Assembly: GCA_013001055.1 (NCBI GenBank) | Contig: JABDNH010000021.1 | Span: forward strand, 33,805-97,804 | DNA from: Sphingomonas sp. | Lineage (GTDB): Bacteria > Pseudomonadota > Alphaproteobacteria > Sphingomonadales > Sphingomonadaceae | Direction of reading: 5' to 3' | DNA: 64,000 nucleotides | Part shown: one piece after another, positions 55,316-64,000 of the stretch | Layout of the letters: each line of letters opens with the position of its first letter | How positions within the stretch are numbered: position 1 is the stretch's first letter | Notes under the pieces: generated by a model | Databases searched by the model: none | Told to the model about the DNA's origin: nothing | The model's input: only the letters and a program-made list of their open reading frames with translations | Position numbers and translations under genes: made by a program

Positions 55316-57700
55316 TCAGCCCGCCTTCTGCTTCACTTGTCGCCGCTCGGGCACGCTGTCCGGCTCTATGCTTTCGGGTCGACCGAAATAATAGCCTTGT
55401 AACTGTGACACGCCCATCGCCGTCAGCATGTCGATCTCCTGCTCGGTCTCCACACCCTCGGCGGTGGTTTCGATGCCAAGTCCCTCGGAGAGTGCCAGGA
55501 TCGCCTGCACGATCGCCAGCCGGTCGCGCTCGCCGCGCGCCGCGCCGTGAACGAAATCCTTGTCGATCTTGATCTTGGAAAAGTGAGCGCGGCTGAGATA
55601 GCCGAGCGAACTGTAACCCTTGCCAAAATCGTCGAGCACCAGGCGAACGCCTAGCTCCCGCAGCCGTTCGAGCGAATCCAGCATGTCTGCATCTTCGCCG
55701 ATGAAAATCGATTCGGTCACTTCAAGTTCAAGGCGGTCGGGGTCGAGCCCGCTGGTGTCAAGCGCTTCGCGTACCACCTCCTCAAGCCCCTCGCCTTCCA
55801 ATTGGGCCGCGGACACGTTCACAGCCACACGAGCCTTGTCCGGCCAGATCATCGCTTCCTTGCAGGCGCGCTGCAGCACCCACGCACCGATTTGGTGGAT
55901 AAGACCGACATCCTCGATAATAGGAATGAATTTTTGCGGCGGAATCGGGCCACGCGTGGGGTGATCCCATCGCAACAGGCTTTCACGGCATACCGTTTCA
56001 TGCGTCTTGCTGTCGACGATCCGCTGGTAGGCGATATGCATCGTCCGCTTGGTCAGCGCGTCGCGCACGTCGTTTTCCAGCAGACGCGAATCTTCCGCCG
56101 CCGTCAGCATGCCCTGGGAGAAAAAGGCGTATCTACCGCGGCCGCTGCGCTTGGCCTGGTAAAGCGCAAGGTCTGCCGCCCGCATCAGATTGCTTTCGCG
56201 CTTGCCGTCACGTCCACCTGCGGCGATGCCGACGGTCGCGCCGATGTTGAGCGTCGCCCCACCGACCTTGAAACTGCGCGAAACTTCTTCAATCAGGCGG
56301 CCCGCGAGATGGCGTAGCGTCTCCTGGTCGTTTGGCCCGTGCCAGATGATGGCAAATTCGTCGCCGCCCAGACGGCCGACATGTCCGTCATCGCCAACAA
56401 CAGCTTCAAAGCGCCCGGCGGCTTCGCACAACAGGCGGTCTCCAATGGCATGGCCCATCGTATCATTGACCAGTTTGAAGCGATCGAGATCGACCATCAG
56501 CAAGGCGCCGCGATCCGGCTCATCAAGATTTTCGAGGATCATTTCCTCGAGCAGCTCTCGTAGCAGGAGCCTATTGGCGATCCCCGTCAGCGGATCACGA
56601 CGGGCCTCGCGAACGCTGTCGATGCCGGTAAGGCGCACGTCGGTTATATCCGATGCGACTCCGCGCCAGCCAATCACGCGACCACTGCGATCACGGGTGG
56701 GCCGACCGCTGACCGCCCACCAGCGATCGGTTGCGACGCCGGGAATTGCGATGTCGCGAAACGGCGTGCCTTCATGTAGGTGACGGAACAGGTCCTGCAT
56801 CCCGCTCGAAAGCTCGGTGACGCGATTGAGCGGGTCGAGCAATTTGCGCACCTGTATGCCGATCAGGCTGGATGCGTTGGTGCCGATCTGGCTGGCCAGG
56901 TCCTCGCTCAACTTGACCAAACGCATCTGGTGGTCGAGTTCCCAGAGTCCACCTGAACCGGAGGCTTCGAACTCGCGCAATATCGTAATGATTTCGCTTT
57001 GCTCTTCGAGCGCGATGGAGGCACGCGTCTTGGCGATGAACTGGCGCGCCGAAGCGATGATCGCAATGATCACGGCAAGGCCGTAGACTATAGTCAGTGC
57101 CGCCATCGGGGTGTTTTGCAATTTGAGGGCAATGATGAGCGTGCTGGCGAGCGTCACCGTGACATAGGCCAGCGCCGCGGGCGGCACGCTGATGAAGGTA
57201 AGCGATCCCGCGCTCACCAGCACCGCGCTGACGACGGCCATCAATAGCTGTGATGACGAAGTGGCGTCATCGAACCACAGGATCGGCGGGATAAGCCAGA
57301 AGATCGAAAGGAACCCGACCGTCAGGGTCGCCGACAGGAATGTCGCTGGAACACGCTTTTCATAATCGGCATCGCTGCGAAGCCGCCACGCGCGTCCGAC
57401 ACGAACCGCACAAATGGCGCCGGCGACGACAAACCAGGCCAGCAATTCGCGGTTATCGACACTGGACGACAAGGCCGCGAGCAGAACTGCGCCGCACAAA
57501 AGCTGGATCGCGATGGTCACTGGTGCGAGGCGCAAGATCGTATCGATCTGCTGCGCACGCACCGCCCGCATCATCAAGTCGCGCGGCTGCTTGAGGCTGA
57601 AGATGTCATGCAGACCGATCTGCCGCTCGACCTTTTTGGGCCTGCGGGCATCACCGGGCGTTACGCCAAGGGCGTTCTTTTGCTGCGACAATATCCACAC
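55316..57700 (-). CDS. Membrane-bound diguanylate cyclase/phosphodiesterase (PAS-GGDEF-EAL)
   Basis: This 794-residue protein has six hydrophobic helices (about 56-240), a PAS domain (about 250-370), a GGDEF domain with intact RLGGDEF near residue 448, and an EAL domain. The EAL motif reads ESL (residue about 571), with NVSAAQ, LEVTES, LDDFGKGYSSL, KIDKDFV and AEGVE still present. The I-site RxxD before GGDEF is not seen, so feedback inhibition may be absent. It probably makes c-di-GMP and may also break it down. The start (MWILSQQK, 57700) could also be a later ATG near MMRAVRAQ. Confidence 0.9.
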   Translation of the reverse strand: MWILSQQKNALGVTPGDARRPKKVERQIGLHDIFSLKQPRDLMMRAVRAQQIDTILRLAPVTIAIQLLCGAVLLAALSSSVDNRELLAWFVVAGAICAVRVGRAWRLRSDADYEKRVPATFLSATLTVGFLSIFWLIPPILWFDDATSSSQLLMAVVSAVLVSAGSLTFISVPPAALAYVTVTLASTLIIALKLQNTPMAALTIVYGLAVIIAIIASARQFIAKTRASIALEEQSEIITILREFEASGSGGLWELDHQMRLVKLSEDLASQIGTNASSLIGIQVRKLLDPLNRVTELSSGMQDLFRHLHEGTPFRDIAIPGVATDRWWAVSGRPTRDRSGRVIGWRGVASDITDVRLTGIDSVREARRDPLTGIANRLLLRELLEEMILENLDEPDRGALLMVDLDRFKLVNDTMGHAIGDRLLCEAAGRFEAVVGDDGHVGRLGGDEFAIIWHGPNDQETLRHLAGRLIEEVSRSFKVGGATLNIGATVGIAAGGRDGKRESNLMRAADLALYQAKRSGRGRYAFFSQGMLTAAEDSRLLENDVRDALTKRTMHIAYQRIVDSKTHETVCRESLLRWDHPTRGPIPPQKFIPIIEDVGLIHQIGAWVLQRACKEAMIWPDKARVAVNVSAAQLEGEGLEEVVREALDTSGLDPDRLELEVTESIFIGEDADMLDSLERLRELGVRLVLDDFGKGYSSLGYLSRAHFSKIKIDKDFVHGAARGERDRLAIVQAILALSEGLGIETTAEGVETEQEIDMLTAMGVSQLQGYYFGRPESIEPDSVPERRQVKQKAG

Positions 57701-57785
57701 TCGAATCTTCCGCCGGATCGGTTCCGACGGTCCACGCGTCGCGCTTACACCAGATTCATCGCAAAGACCAAACCGTTACGGTAAA

Positions 57786-58667
57786 TCAACAATTAACGGT
57801 TCGTTGGTTGACGAGGTCATCATAGTCCTGGCGCAACCGGCGCGAGATGTTGCCGGGCGTAAAGCGCCAGGGCCCCGCCTCGGAGACGAAGGTCACCTCT
57901 GCAGCGCTACCGGTAAGAAAGAATTCCTCGAAGTCATCGAGCTCTTCGGGCCAGATGCGCTTTTCGATGACCTCGATATCGCGCCTCTTGGCCAACTCGA
58001 TGACCGTCTGGCGCGTGATGCCGTTGAGGAATACGTCCGCGATCGGGGTGTAGAGTTTCTCATCCTTGACGAAAAATGCATTGGCGCCGGTTGCCTCGGC
58101 GACGCGGCCTTCCCAATCGAACATCAGCGCATCGTCATAGCCTTTGGCCTGCGCCTGATGGCGAGAAATTGTGCAGATCATGTACAGCCCAGCAGCCTTG
58201 GAATGCACCGGCGCCGTATGCGGCGCGGGACGACGATAGGGCGCGATGTTGAGGCGGACGCCCTTCTCCGCTTTCTCTTCATCAAAATATTTCCCCCATT
58301 CCCACGTCGCGATAGCGAGGTGGATCTTGGCGCGCTGCGCCGAAACGCCCATCTGCTCCGACCCGCGCCATGCCAACGGACGCATATACGCATCGCTCAG
58401 ATCATTGGCCTTCAGGACGTCGCGGCACGCCTGGTCGATCTCTTCGACCGAATAGGGAATTTCCATGTCGAGGATCTCGGCCGATCTCTTTAGCCGCTTC
58501 GAATGATCGGTCAGCCGGAAGATCTCGCCATTATAAGCGCGCTGCCCTTCGAACACGCTCGATGCATAATGCATCGCATGGGTAAGCATGTGGACATTGG
58601 CATCGCGCCACGGGATCAGCTCCCCGTCAAACCAGATAACACCATCGCGATCATCGAAAGGCTGCAA
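57786..58667 (-). CDS. ilvE: Branched-chain amino acid aminotransferase
   Basis: This 293-residue PLP enzyme makes or breaks leucine, isoleucine and valine. It has the fold-type IV features: HAMHYASSVFEGQRAYNG, the PLP Lys in HSKAAGLYMIC, EATGANAFFVKD, NGITRQTVIELA and the phosphate-binding EEFFLTGSAAEVTF. It is a single gene with 85 bases to the GGDEF-EAL gene and 65 to proC. Confidence 0.95.
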   Translation of the reverse strand: MQPFDDRDGVIWFDGELIPWRDANVHMLTHAMHYASSVFEGQRAYNGEIFRLTDHSKRLKRSAEILDMEIPYSVEEIDQACRDVLKANDLSDAYMRPLAWRGSEQMGVSAQRAKIHLAIATWEWGKYFDEEKAEKGVRLNIAPYRRPAPHTAPVHSKAAGLYMICTISRHQAQAKGYDDALMFDWEGRVAEATGANAFFVKDEKLYTPIADVFLNGITRQTVIELAKRRDIEVIEKRIWPEELDDFEEFFLTGSAAEVTFVSEAGPWRFTPGNISRRLRQDYDDLVNQRTVNC

Positions 58668-58732
58668 GACACACTCTCCAAAGCGTTTTCTTTTTAGATT
58701 TGCGCGTGGCCTAGGCTAGCGCGCGTGCGCGG

Positions 58733-59530
58733 TCAATCGCGCGCCGCGGCCGCCATTTCATCGGAACGCCGCCGTGCAGCCGCCACGACCTCGCGCACCA
58801 TCGCGACGACCCCGTCGTCGGCATCGAGCACCTTGAGGCCGGACTCCGTCGTGCCCCCGGGACTGGCGACACGCGCGGCAAGATCACCCATGCGCTCGCC
58901 CGATTTTCGCGCCATGAGACCGGTGCCTGCAATCGTCTCCAGGGCCAGCTTGTCCGCCACGTCGGGAGCAAGACCCAGTTCGCGCCCGACGATAGCAAAA
59001 GCATCAACGAACCGCGCCACATAGGCAGGTCCAGAGCCCGCAATCGCGCTGATCAGCACCAATTCGTCATCGCTCTTGCACCAGGGCGCAAAACCAAGCT
59101 TTTCATGGAGTGCCTGAATCGCGTCACGTGTCGCGTCATCGGTGTCATTGCTGAGCAGCGCCGTCACACCTTCACCCTCGCTGACAGGCAGGTTGGGCAT
59201 CAGGCGCACCACCGATCTTGCACGTGGAAACTTCGCGCGCAGACTGTCCAGTTCGACGCCCGCGAGGATCGACAACAATACCGTGTCACTGCCGACATGC
59301 GGCTCGAGATCGGGCGCGATCGCGTCGATCATCTGCGGCTTGAAACCGAGAAAACACCAGTCGGGCTCACTTTCGGGGATCGAGGTAACGACCTTCACCC
59401 CCGCAATGGCGCGCCCCGACGGGCTTACCGCGGTCATGCCGGACAGATCGACGCCCGCTTTGCGCCACCCTTCGACCATTGCGCCGCCCATGTTACCGCA
59501 ACCGACAAACCAACTCGTTCGAGGTAGCAT
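58733..59530 (-). CDS. proC: Pyrroline-5-carboxylate reductase
   Basis: This 265-residue enzyme makes the last step of proline synthesis with NAD(P)H. The Rossmann motif WFVGCGNMGGAM stands at the N-terminus. VVRLMPNLPVSEGEGVTAL and SAIAGSGPAYVARFVDAF follow, and the C-terminal signature is ARVASPGGTTESGLKVLD. The ATG at 59530 shares one base with the upstream stop (TGATG). Confidence 0.95.
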   Translation of the reverse strand: MLPRTSWFVGCGNMGGAMVEGWRKAGVDLSGMTAVSPSGRAIAGVKVVTSIPESEPDWCFLGFKPQMIDAIAPDLEPHVGSDTVLLSILAGVELDSLRAKFPRARSVVRLMPNLPVSEGEGVTALLSNDTDDATRDAIQALHEKLGFAPWCKSDDELVLISAIAGSGPAYVARFVDAFAIVGRELGLAPDVADKLALETIAGTGLMARKSGERMGDLAARVASPGGTTESGLKVLDADDGVVAMVREVVAAARRRSDEMAAAARD

Positions 59531-60033
59531 CAGGCCTCGCCCTGCGTGTCGATCAATGCTGCGGCGATAGCTTCGCTGGGGCTTTTTCCGCCCCACAGCA
59601 CGAACTGGAAAACCGGGTAGAAGCGTTCGCATTCCTCGAGCGCCGCCTCGCTTGTCGTCTCGGCTTCGGACAAGGTGATCGTACCGCTTTCATCAACCAG
59701 ACTGGCCTGCCGGAACACGATGATCCCCGCCTGGCTCCAGAATTCGAAATGGCCGAGCCAGAGCTGCTCGTTGATCAGCCCTAGCGCTTCATGCACGGCG
59801 GAACGCTTCTCCTCTGTCACCTTGATATCGGGAAAGGCGAGGAACTGAATGACCCCATCTTCGGGACGATAGACGGCGCGCATTTCATACTGCGCCCAGC
59901 TCCCCTGCGCCGAGCCGACCACTTCGCCGTCATTGAGCCGTTCGAAGGCCCAGCCGCGCGCTTCGAAATAGGCTTCGTACATGTCGACGGCGGGACCTTC
60001 TTCAGTCCCCGCCGCGTCGAATTCCTCGGTCAC
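59530..60033 (-). CDS. YbjN domain-containing protein
   Basis: This 167-residue acidic protein matches the YbjN domain (MYEAYFEARGWAFERLNDGEVVGSAQGSW, YRPEDGVIQFLAFPDIKV and the ending FYPVFQFVLWGGKSPSEAIAAAL). YbjN is linked to motility and stress traits in enterobacteria, but its molecular function is unknown. It overlaps ubiK upstream by four bases and proC downstream by one, so these genes are co-translated. Confidence 0.85.
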   Translation of the reverse strand: MTEEFDAAGTEEGPAVDMYEAYFEARGWAFERLNDGEVVGSAQGSWAQYEMRAVYRPEDGVIQFLAFPDIKVTEEKRSAVHEALGLINEQLWLGHFEFWSQAGIIVFRQASLVDESGTITLSEAETTSEAALEECERFYPVFQFVLWGGKSPSEAIAAALIDTQGEA

Positions 60034-60308
60034 GACTTCTTGGTTGTGCCCTTCTTCGCGGGCGCCTTCTTGGATGACGCCATTGCGTCGAGGCGCGCTT
60101 TGAGCTCTTCATTCTCCTCGCGCGCCTTGATCGCCATTTCTTTTACCGCCTCGAATTCCTCGCGGCTGACGAAGTCCATGCCGCCGACCCATTCACGCAC
60201 TTTTTCGCGCATGCTCGCTTCGGCCTCGCGGCCCATGCCCGCAAAAGTACCGGCGGCGCCATTGACCATTTTGACGATATCGTCGAGCACTCGGTTCTGG
60301 CTCTGCAT
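60030..60308 (-). CDS. ubiK: UbiK-family ubiquinone synthesis accessory factor
   Basis: This 92-residue protein is helical: an N-terminal membrane-contact helix (RVLDDIVKMVNGAAGTFAGM), a coiled-coil part (FVSREEFEAVKEMAIKAREENEELKARLD) and a Lys-rich C-terminal tail (KKAPAKKGTTKKS). This is the BMFP/UbiK pattern; UbiK helps UbiJ in ubiquinone synthesis in enterobacteria. Its stop overlaps the start of the YbjN-like gene. Confidence 0.83.
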   Translation of the reverse strand: MQSQNRVLDDIVKMVNGAAGTFAGMGREAEASMREKVREWVGGMDFVSREEFEAVKEMAIKAREENEELKARLDAMASSKKAPAKKGTTKKS

Positions 60309-60320
60309 ACAATCTACCTC

Positions 60321-60830
60321 CTAACCGAAGAGCGGCACTCCCGCCTCCGGGTTCAAAATGACGATCGTCCGGTTGAGGACGAACGCGAATGTCAGCCATG
60401 CAAGATAAGGCACCATCAGCCAGCCCGCTAGGGGGCGGATGCGATAGAATTTGCCAGCCGTCAGCGCTGCTACCAACAGGATCGCTGCCAGATGCCAGCT
60501 TGCAAACCCGATCGCGCGGGCACCGAAGAAAACGTACGACCAGGCGAAATTGAGCAGCAGTTGCACGATGAACAAAATGACCGCGCTGCGCCGCGCCGGG
60601 CTTTCGGGCTCGTTGAGCACCGTGGCCACTGCCAACGCCATCATCGTGTAGAGCGCGGGCCAGACTATGCCGAACAGATAGGATGGCGGCTGAAAGGACG
60701 GTTTTTCAAGCTGCTGATACCATTCGTCCGGTCCGAACCCGATGCCTGAAAGGATGCCGCCGATGACGATCAGCGGCACCAGCCACATCGCCTTTTTCCA
60801 GATACCGCGATCATCGTGTTCGATTTCCAT
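60321..60830 (-). CDS. tspO: TspO/MBR family membrane protein
   Basis: This 169-residue protein has five membrane helices. The TspO signature is WYQQLEKPSFQPPSYLFGIVWPALYTMMALA, followed by LLNFAWSYVFFGAR and the tryptophan-rich C-terminal helices. TspO binds porphyrins and sterols and in bacteria affects pigment and stress responses. The gene follows tlyA by two bases on the same strand. Confidence 0.94.
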   Translation of the reverse strand: MEIEHDDRGIWKKAMWLVPLIVIGGILSGIGFGPDEWYQQLEKPSFQPPSYLFGIVWPALYTMMALAVATVLNEPESPARRSAVILFIVQLLLNFAWSYVFFGARAIGFASWHLAAILLVAALTAGKFYRIRPLAGWLMVPYLAWLTFAFVLNRTIVILNPEAGVPLFG

Positions 60831-60832
60831 GC

Positions 60833-61567
60833 CTATTCCTTTCGCGCCCCGAGTAAGAATTCCACGTTGCCCTCAGGCCCAGTGATCGGACTTTGTTCCA
60901 CGCCCAGCACCGTCCAGCCCTTGGCTGTCACCCAGTCGGCCGCTTCGCGACATACACGATCACGCACCGCGGGATCGCGTACTACGCCCCCTTTGCCGAC
61001 TTCTTCACGCCCTGCCTCGAATTGCGGCTTCACCAACGCGACCAACTCGGCGCCGGGCGCCGCCAGGTCGAGCGCTGCATCGAGTACCTTGTGCAAGGCG
61101 ATGAAGCTCGCATCGCATACGACGATTTGCGGCGCTTCGGTGACGATTTCGGTCGTAAGGCGTCGCGCATTGGTCTTTTCGTGTACGGAAACGCGATCGT
61201 CATCGCGCAGCTTCCAGGCCAGTTGGTTGGTCCCGACATCGATGGCAAACACCCGGCTTGCGCCGCGCGTCAGCAGCACGTCGGTGAAACCGCCGGTGGA
61301 TGATCCCACATCCAGTCCGACCTTGCCCTCGACGTCGAAGCCGAAATGGGCAAGGCCGTGATCGAGCTTGATGCCGCCCCGACTGACCCAGGGATGGTCG
61401 GGCCCGCGTACTTCGAGTGGTGCATCCGCGACGAGCTGTTCGCCTGCCTTCAAAACCTTGCGCTCGCCCGAAAAGACTTTGCCGGCAAGGATAAGCGCCT
61501 GTCCCCTCGACCGGCTCTCCACCAGCCCGCGCTCGACGAGAAGCTGGTCCGCCCTAGTTTTCGCCAT
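60833..61567 (-). CDS. tlyA: TlyA-family rRNA 2'-O-methyltransferase (hemolysin A family)
   Basis: This 244-residue protein has an N-terminal S4 RNA-binding domain (RADQLLVERGLVESRSRGQALILAGKV) and an FtsJ-like methyltransferase domain with SAM-binding GLDVGSSTGGFTDVLL, VCDASFIALHK and VALVKPQFEAGREEVGKGGVV. TlyA methylates 16S and 23S rRNA in mycobacteria. The start at 61567 overlaps the end of the preceding gene by 14 bases; MKGW at 61597 is an alternative. Confidence 0.9.
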   Translation of the reverse strand: MAKTRADQLLVERGLVESRSRGQALILAGKVFSGERKVLKAGEQLVADAPLEVRGPDHPWVSRGGIKLDHGLAHFGFDVEGKVGLDVGSSTGGFTDVLLTRGASRVFAIDVGTNQLAWKLRDDDRVSVHEKTNARRLTTEIVTEAPQIVVCDASFIALHKVLDAALDLAAPGAELVALVKPQFEAGREEVGKGGVVRDPAVRDRVCREAADWVTAKGWTVLGVEQSPITGPEGNVEFLLGARKE

Positions 61568-62669
61568 CGCCAGAGCGCGCTTCCTCCAGCCCTTCACCGA
61601 GCTGTTCTCGCGCTTCCGCCTCGATATCCGCGTCGGCTTGCGGCCTTACCAGCCTGCTCTCGGCATCGCGTTCGAGACAAAGGGTAAAATAAACCGGAAA
61701 ATGGTCGGATCCGACGTCATCGAGCCGATCCATGTTGGCAAGCGCCCAATGCTCGCTCGCGAAAAGATGATCGAGCGGCCAGCGCATGAACGGGTAATCG
61801 GCATGAAAAGTCGGCATGAGGCGCCGCCCTTCGCGCGGATCGCTCATGCCGCTGACTTCGAGGAACAGCTGGCTCGTGTCCGACCAGGCGACGTCATTGA
61901 GATCGCCGAACACGATCGCCGCCCCGCCGTCGTCGCGCACCTCGCGCCCGACAAGCACCAGTTCGGCGTCCCGTTCACCGCTATCTTCGCCCGGATGCGG
62001 CGGTTCGGGATGCACGCCGTGAAAAACGAAAGTGTCGCCATTCGCCAAACGCATCTGTGCCCGTATGGAAGGGATGTCCGGCTGCAATCTTGCCAGCACC
62101 AGGCCTTCGAATGGCAGCTTGGAATAGAGATGCATCCCGTATTTGTTGGGCAGCGCGCGGCCGAGGCGGTGCGGATAGCGATCGTTCAGCGGTGCCAATG
62201 CGGATTCCCATGCGGCGTCCATCTCGGTCAGCAGCACGATATCGGCGTCCACCGCTTCGATCAGCGCAAGCGAACGCGCATAATCCCGGTTGTCCATCAG
62301 TACATTGATGCCGAGCAAGGTCACATTTTGGCCTTCACATCGTCCTTCGACATCACCCACGCTCTTGGGCATCGGCGCGAAATAAGGTACGACATGGCTG
62401 AGCTGGAAAATACTCGCAGCCACCAAAATGCTGCCGATCAGCAGGAAGCGCCGACCGCGATAGCGGGCAACAAGGAGCGACAGCAGCAAGAGCAGTACTA
62501 GGCCGGCAAGTCCAAGCTGCATGCGCGGAAAATCAAGGATGCGCACCCACCAGTGATCGACCTGCCAGAATGGTAGCACGGCTGCGATCGCCAGCACGAT
62601 TGCCAGGCCGGCAATGATCCGCTGAAGCCAGCGGCGCCATCCTGTCAGTTGCGGTTTGTCGCTGCCCAC
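61554..62669 (-). CDS. Membrane-anchored endonuclease/exonuclease/phosphatase (EEP) family protein
   Basis: This 371-residue protein has three N-terminal hydrophobic helices (about 16-100) and then an EEP hydrolase domain. GINVLMDNRD, LLTEMDAAW, HGVHPEPP, FGDLNDVAWS and VGSDHFPVYF carry the metal and catalytic residues. The active domain is probably outside the cytoplasm. Substrates of such proteins include nucleic acids, phospholipids and sugar phosphates, so the role is open. The C-terminal tail is rich in Glu and Ala. Confidence 0.88.
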   Translation of the reverse strand: MGSDKPQLTGWRRWLQRIIAGLAIVLAIAAVLPFWQVDHWWVRILDFPRMQLGLAGLVLLLLLSLLVARYRGRRFLLIGSILVAASIFQLSHVVPYFAPMPKSVGDVEGRCEGQNVTLLGINVLMDNRDYARSLALIEAVDADIVLLTEMDAAWESALAPLNDRYPHRLGRALPNKYGMHLYSKLPFEGLVLARLQPDIPSIRAQMRLANGDTFVFHGVHPEPPHPGEDSGERDAELVLVGREVRDDGGAAIVFGDLNDVAWSDTSQLFLEVSGMSDPREGRRLMPTFHADYPFMRWPLDHLFASEHWALANMDRLDDVGSDHFPVYFTLCLERDAESRLVRPQADADIEAEAREQLGEGLEEARSGDGEN

Positions 62670-62673
62670 GCGC

Positions 62674-63054
62674 TCACTTTCCGATCATATTCGAGAGATA
62701 CGGTCCAAAAACGACCAGTCCCGTCATTAGTGCCGTTATGCTGATGATCAGGACGGCAGCGGAGGCGACGTCCTTCGACAAGCCTATGAGCGGGTGATGC
62801 TCCAGCGTTACTGCATCGGCAAGTCGCTCGAGCGACGTGTTCACGGCTTCGGCAAACCAGACAAGCCCGATCATCGCAATGACGAATGCCCATTCCCACC
62901 GTTCGAGCCCGAGCCACCAGCCCGCGCCGATGGCCGCGATGCTGCCGACAGCATGAAATCGCGTCGTTGGCTCCCCCTTCCAGAGCGCCGCGAAACCCCT
63001 CAACGCAAAGGTGAGGGCTTTGAGACGTCCAGCGATGGTGAAGCGTTCGCTCAG
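62674..63054 (-). CDS. Diacylglycerol kinase family protein (DgkA/undecaprenol kinase type)
   Basis: The protein has a short amphipathic start ([27 protein letters not shown]), then three membrane helices, with the active region [19 protein letters not shown] and the conserved [10 protein letters not shown]. No ATG or GTG is in frame. The first TTG is at 63003, but family similarity begins before it ([12 protein letters not shown]). A CTG at 63054 overlapping the dxs stop (CTGA) would include it, with GGAAGG about ten bases upstream. The coordinates given use CTG; the shorter TTG form is the conservative alternative. It phosphorylates lipid alcohols in the inner membrane. Confidence 0.8.
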   Translation of the reverse strand: MSERFTIAGRLKALTFALRGFAALWKGEPTTRFHAVGSIAAIGAGWWLGLERWEWAFVIAMIGLVWFAEAVNTSLERLADAVTLEHHPLIGLSKDVASAAVLIISITALMTGLVVFGPYLSNMIGK

Positions 63055-64000
63055 GCCCGCGCGCCTTCCACGCCAAGGTCGTTGTGGCGCATCGCGCCCA
63101 GCACGGTCTCGACGATGTCGTCTGCCGTCAGGCCGGCTTCCTCATATTGCTTGTCGGGCGTATCGTGGTCCTGGAAGACGTCCGGCAACCGCATGGTGCG
63201 CACCTTGGCACCGCTATCGGTCAGTCCCTTGTCCGAAGCCATGGTCAGCACGTGCGCGCCGAATCCGCCCACCGCGGCTTCCTCGATCGTCACCGCAACT
63301 TCGTGGCTCGATAGCAATCTGCGGATAAGGTCCTCGTCGAGCGGCTTGGCAAAGCGCATGTCCGCGATGGTGACGCTGAGCCCCTTGGCTTCCAGCTTTT
63401 CGGCCGCCTTCCGGCACTCTTCGAGGCGCGCGCCAAGGTTCATGATCGCGACCGTCTTGCCTTCCTTGATGATGCGCCCCTTGCCGATCTCTAATAGTTT
63501 AGGCTGCGCCGGGATATCGATCCCCGTCCCCGCGCCGCGCGGATAGCGCACGGCGATCGGGCCATCGTCATATTGCGCCATGGTGTGCACCATATGGGTC
63601 AATTCCGCCTCGTCGGCTGCGGCCATCACCACGAAGTTTGGAAGCGTGCACAGATAGGCAAGGTCGAACGAACCCGCGTGCGTGCAGCCATCGGCGCCGA
63701 CCAGCCCTGCGCGATCCATCGCGAAGCGCACGGGCAAGTTCTGGATCGCCACGTCGTGCACGACCTGATCATAGGCGCGCTGCAGGAAGGTCGAATAGAT
63801 TGCGACAAATGGCTTGTGCCCTTGCGCCGCAAGCCCCGCCGCGAAGCAGACGCCATGTTGTTCGGCGATGCCGACATCAAAAGCACGGTCGGGGAAGGCT
63901 GCACCGAACGCGTCGATCCCGGTGCCGCCGGGCATTGCGGCGGTAATGCCGACGATCTTGTCATCCCTCTCGGCTTCCGCGATCAACGCATTGGCGAAGA
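63051..64000 (-). CDS. dxs: 1-deoxy-D-xylulose-5-phosphate synthase (C-terminal part; 5' end outside window)
   Basis: The minus-strand frame continues off the right edge, so only about the last 316 residues are present: the pyrimidine-binding domain with [62 protein letters not shown], and the C-terminal transketolase domain. The enzyme starts the non-mevalonate isoprenoid pathway, feeding quinones and carotenoids. Its stop overlaps the likely CTG start of the kinase gene. Confidence 0.95.
   Translation of the reverse strand, partial: FANALIAEAERDDKIVGITAAMPGGTGIDAFGAAFPDRAFDVGIAEQHGVCFAAGLAAQGHKPFVAIYSTFLQRAYDQVVHDVAIQNLPVRFAMDRAGLVGADGCTHAGSFDLAYLCTLPNFVVMAAADEAELTHMVHTMAQYDDGPIAVRYPRGAGTGIDIPAQPKLLEIGKGRIIKEGKTVAIMNLGARLEECRKAAEKLEAKGLSVTIADMRFAKPLDEDLIRRLLSSHEVAVTIEEAAVGGFGAHVLTMASDKGLTDSGAKVRTMRLPDVFQDHDTPDKQYEEAGLTADDIVETVLGAMRHNDLGVEGARA

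Overview
The window is high-GC, densely packed chromosomal DNA of an alphaproteobacterium, most likely from the order Sphingomonadales. Support comes from gene content and neighbourhood: a CcrM (GANTC) methyltransferase gene next to rnhB, an RcdA-like DUF1465 protein, a DksA with a degenerate zinc finger, a three-part proton-translocating transhydrogenase preceded by a small aa3 oxidase subunit IV, UbiK, and an EL222-like LOV-HTH photoreceptor. Genus is inferred, not proven. No rRNA, CRISPR array, insertion sequence or prophage was seen. The strong core-gene content suggests an ordinary chromosomal segment. No gene-free stretch exceeds 300 bases; the longest are 15004-15273 and 16776-17053, both between divergent genes and with nothing else recognisable.

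Layout. 1-6067 (minus strand): surface polysaccharide operon wecB, wecC, a Wzy/O-antigen-ligase-like protein, a Wzx-like flippase and a CapK-type adenylate-forming enzyme cut by the window edge. 6174-10667: ABC ATPase plus a giant ABC permease fused to an M1 aminopeptidase. 10862-16775: metabolic and regulatory singletons (nitronate monooxygenase, thioesterase, Fe-alcohol dehydrogenase, rcdA-like, two YdcH-like small proteins, dksA, surE, phosphatase). 17054-23915: UDP-glucose dehydrogenase, apaG, recO-uvrC, a secreted unknown protein with GH16 glucanase, and an Asp/Glu racemase. 23999-29854: the pnt transhydrogenase genes, split by a divergent CHASE2-EAL gene and a stand-alone 26-codon gene. 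29983-38646: an unusual NtrC-like regulator, an SDR, folP, a hydrolase, and the glmM-thiD/VOC-rnhB-ccrM block with a dense GANTC cluster in front of ccrM. 38802-48969: Na+/alanine symporter, two amidohydrolases, POT peptide transporter, nitroreductase, GntR regulator, acyl-CoA dehydrogenase, tsaC/sua5, msrA. 49030-57700: signalling block with tandem PilZ, response regulator-EAL pair, aminotransferase, LOV-LuxR photoreceptor, TIR-TPR protein, tRNA-Gln and a GGDEF-EAL protein. 57786-64000: housekeeping genes ilvE, proC, ybjN-like, ubiK, tspO, tlyA, an EEP hydrolase, dgkA-like and the 3' part of dxs.

Themes. Cyclic-di-GMP signalling is well represented (CHASE2-EAL, response regulator plus EAL, tandem PilZ, GGDEF-EAL). 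Cell-cycle control is suggested by CcrM and RcdA. Packing is extreme: same-strand genes often overlap by 1 or 4 bases (ATGA, GTGA, TTGA, TGATG) and convergent pairs repeatedly share the bases of their stop codons. The points most worth following are the autonomous 26-codon gene at 28375-28455, the seven GANTC sites before ccrM, the NtrC-like protein lacking both a phosphoacceptor Asp and a normal GAFTGA loop, the ThiD-VOC fusion, the amidohydrolase pair in which one partner lacks its metal ligands, and a 44-codon fossil of a CoA-transferase gene.
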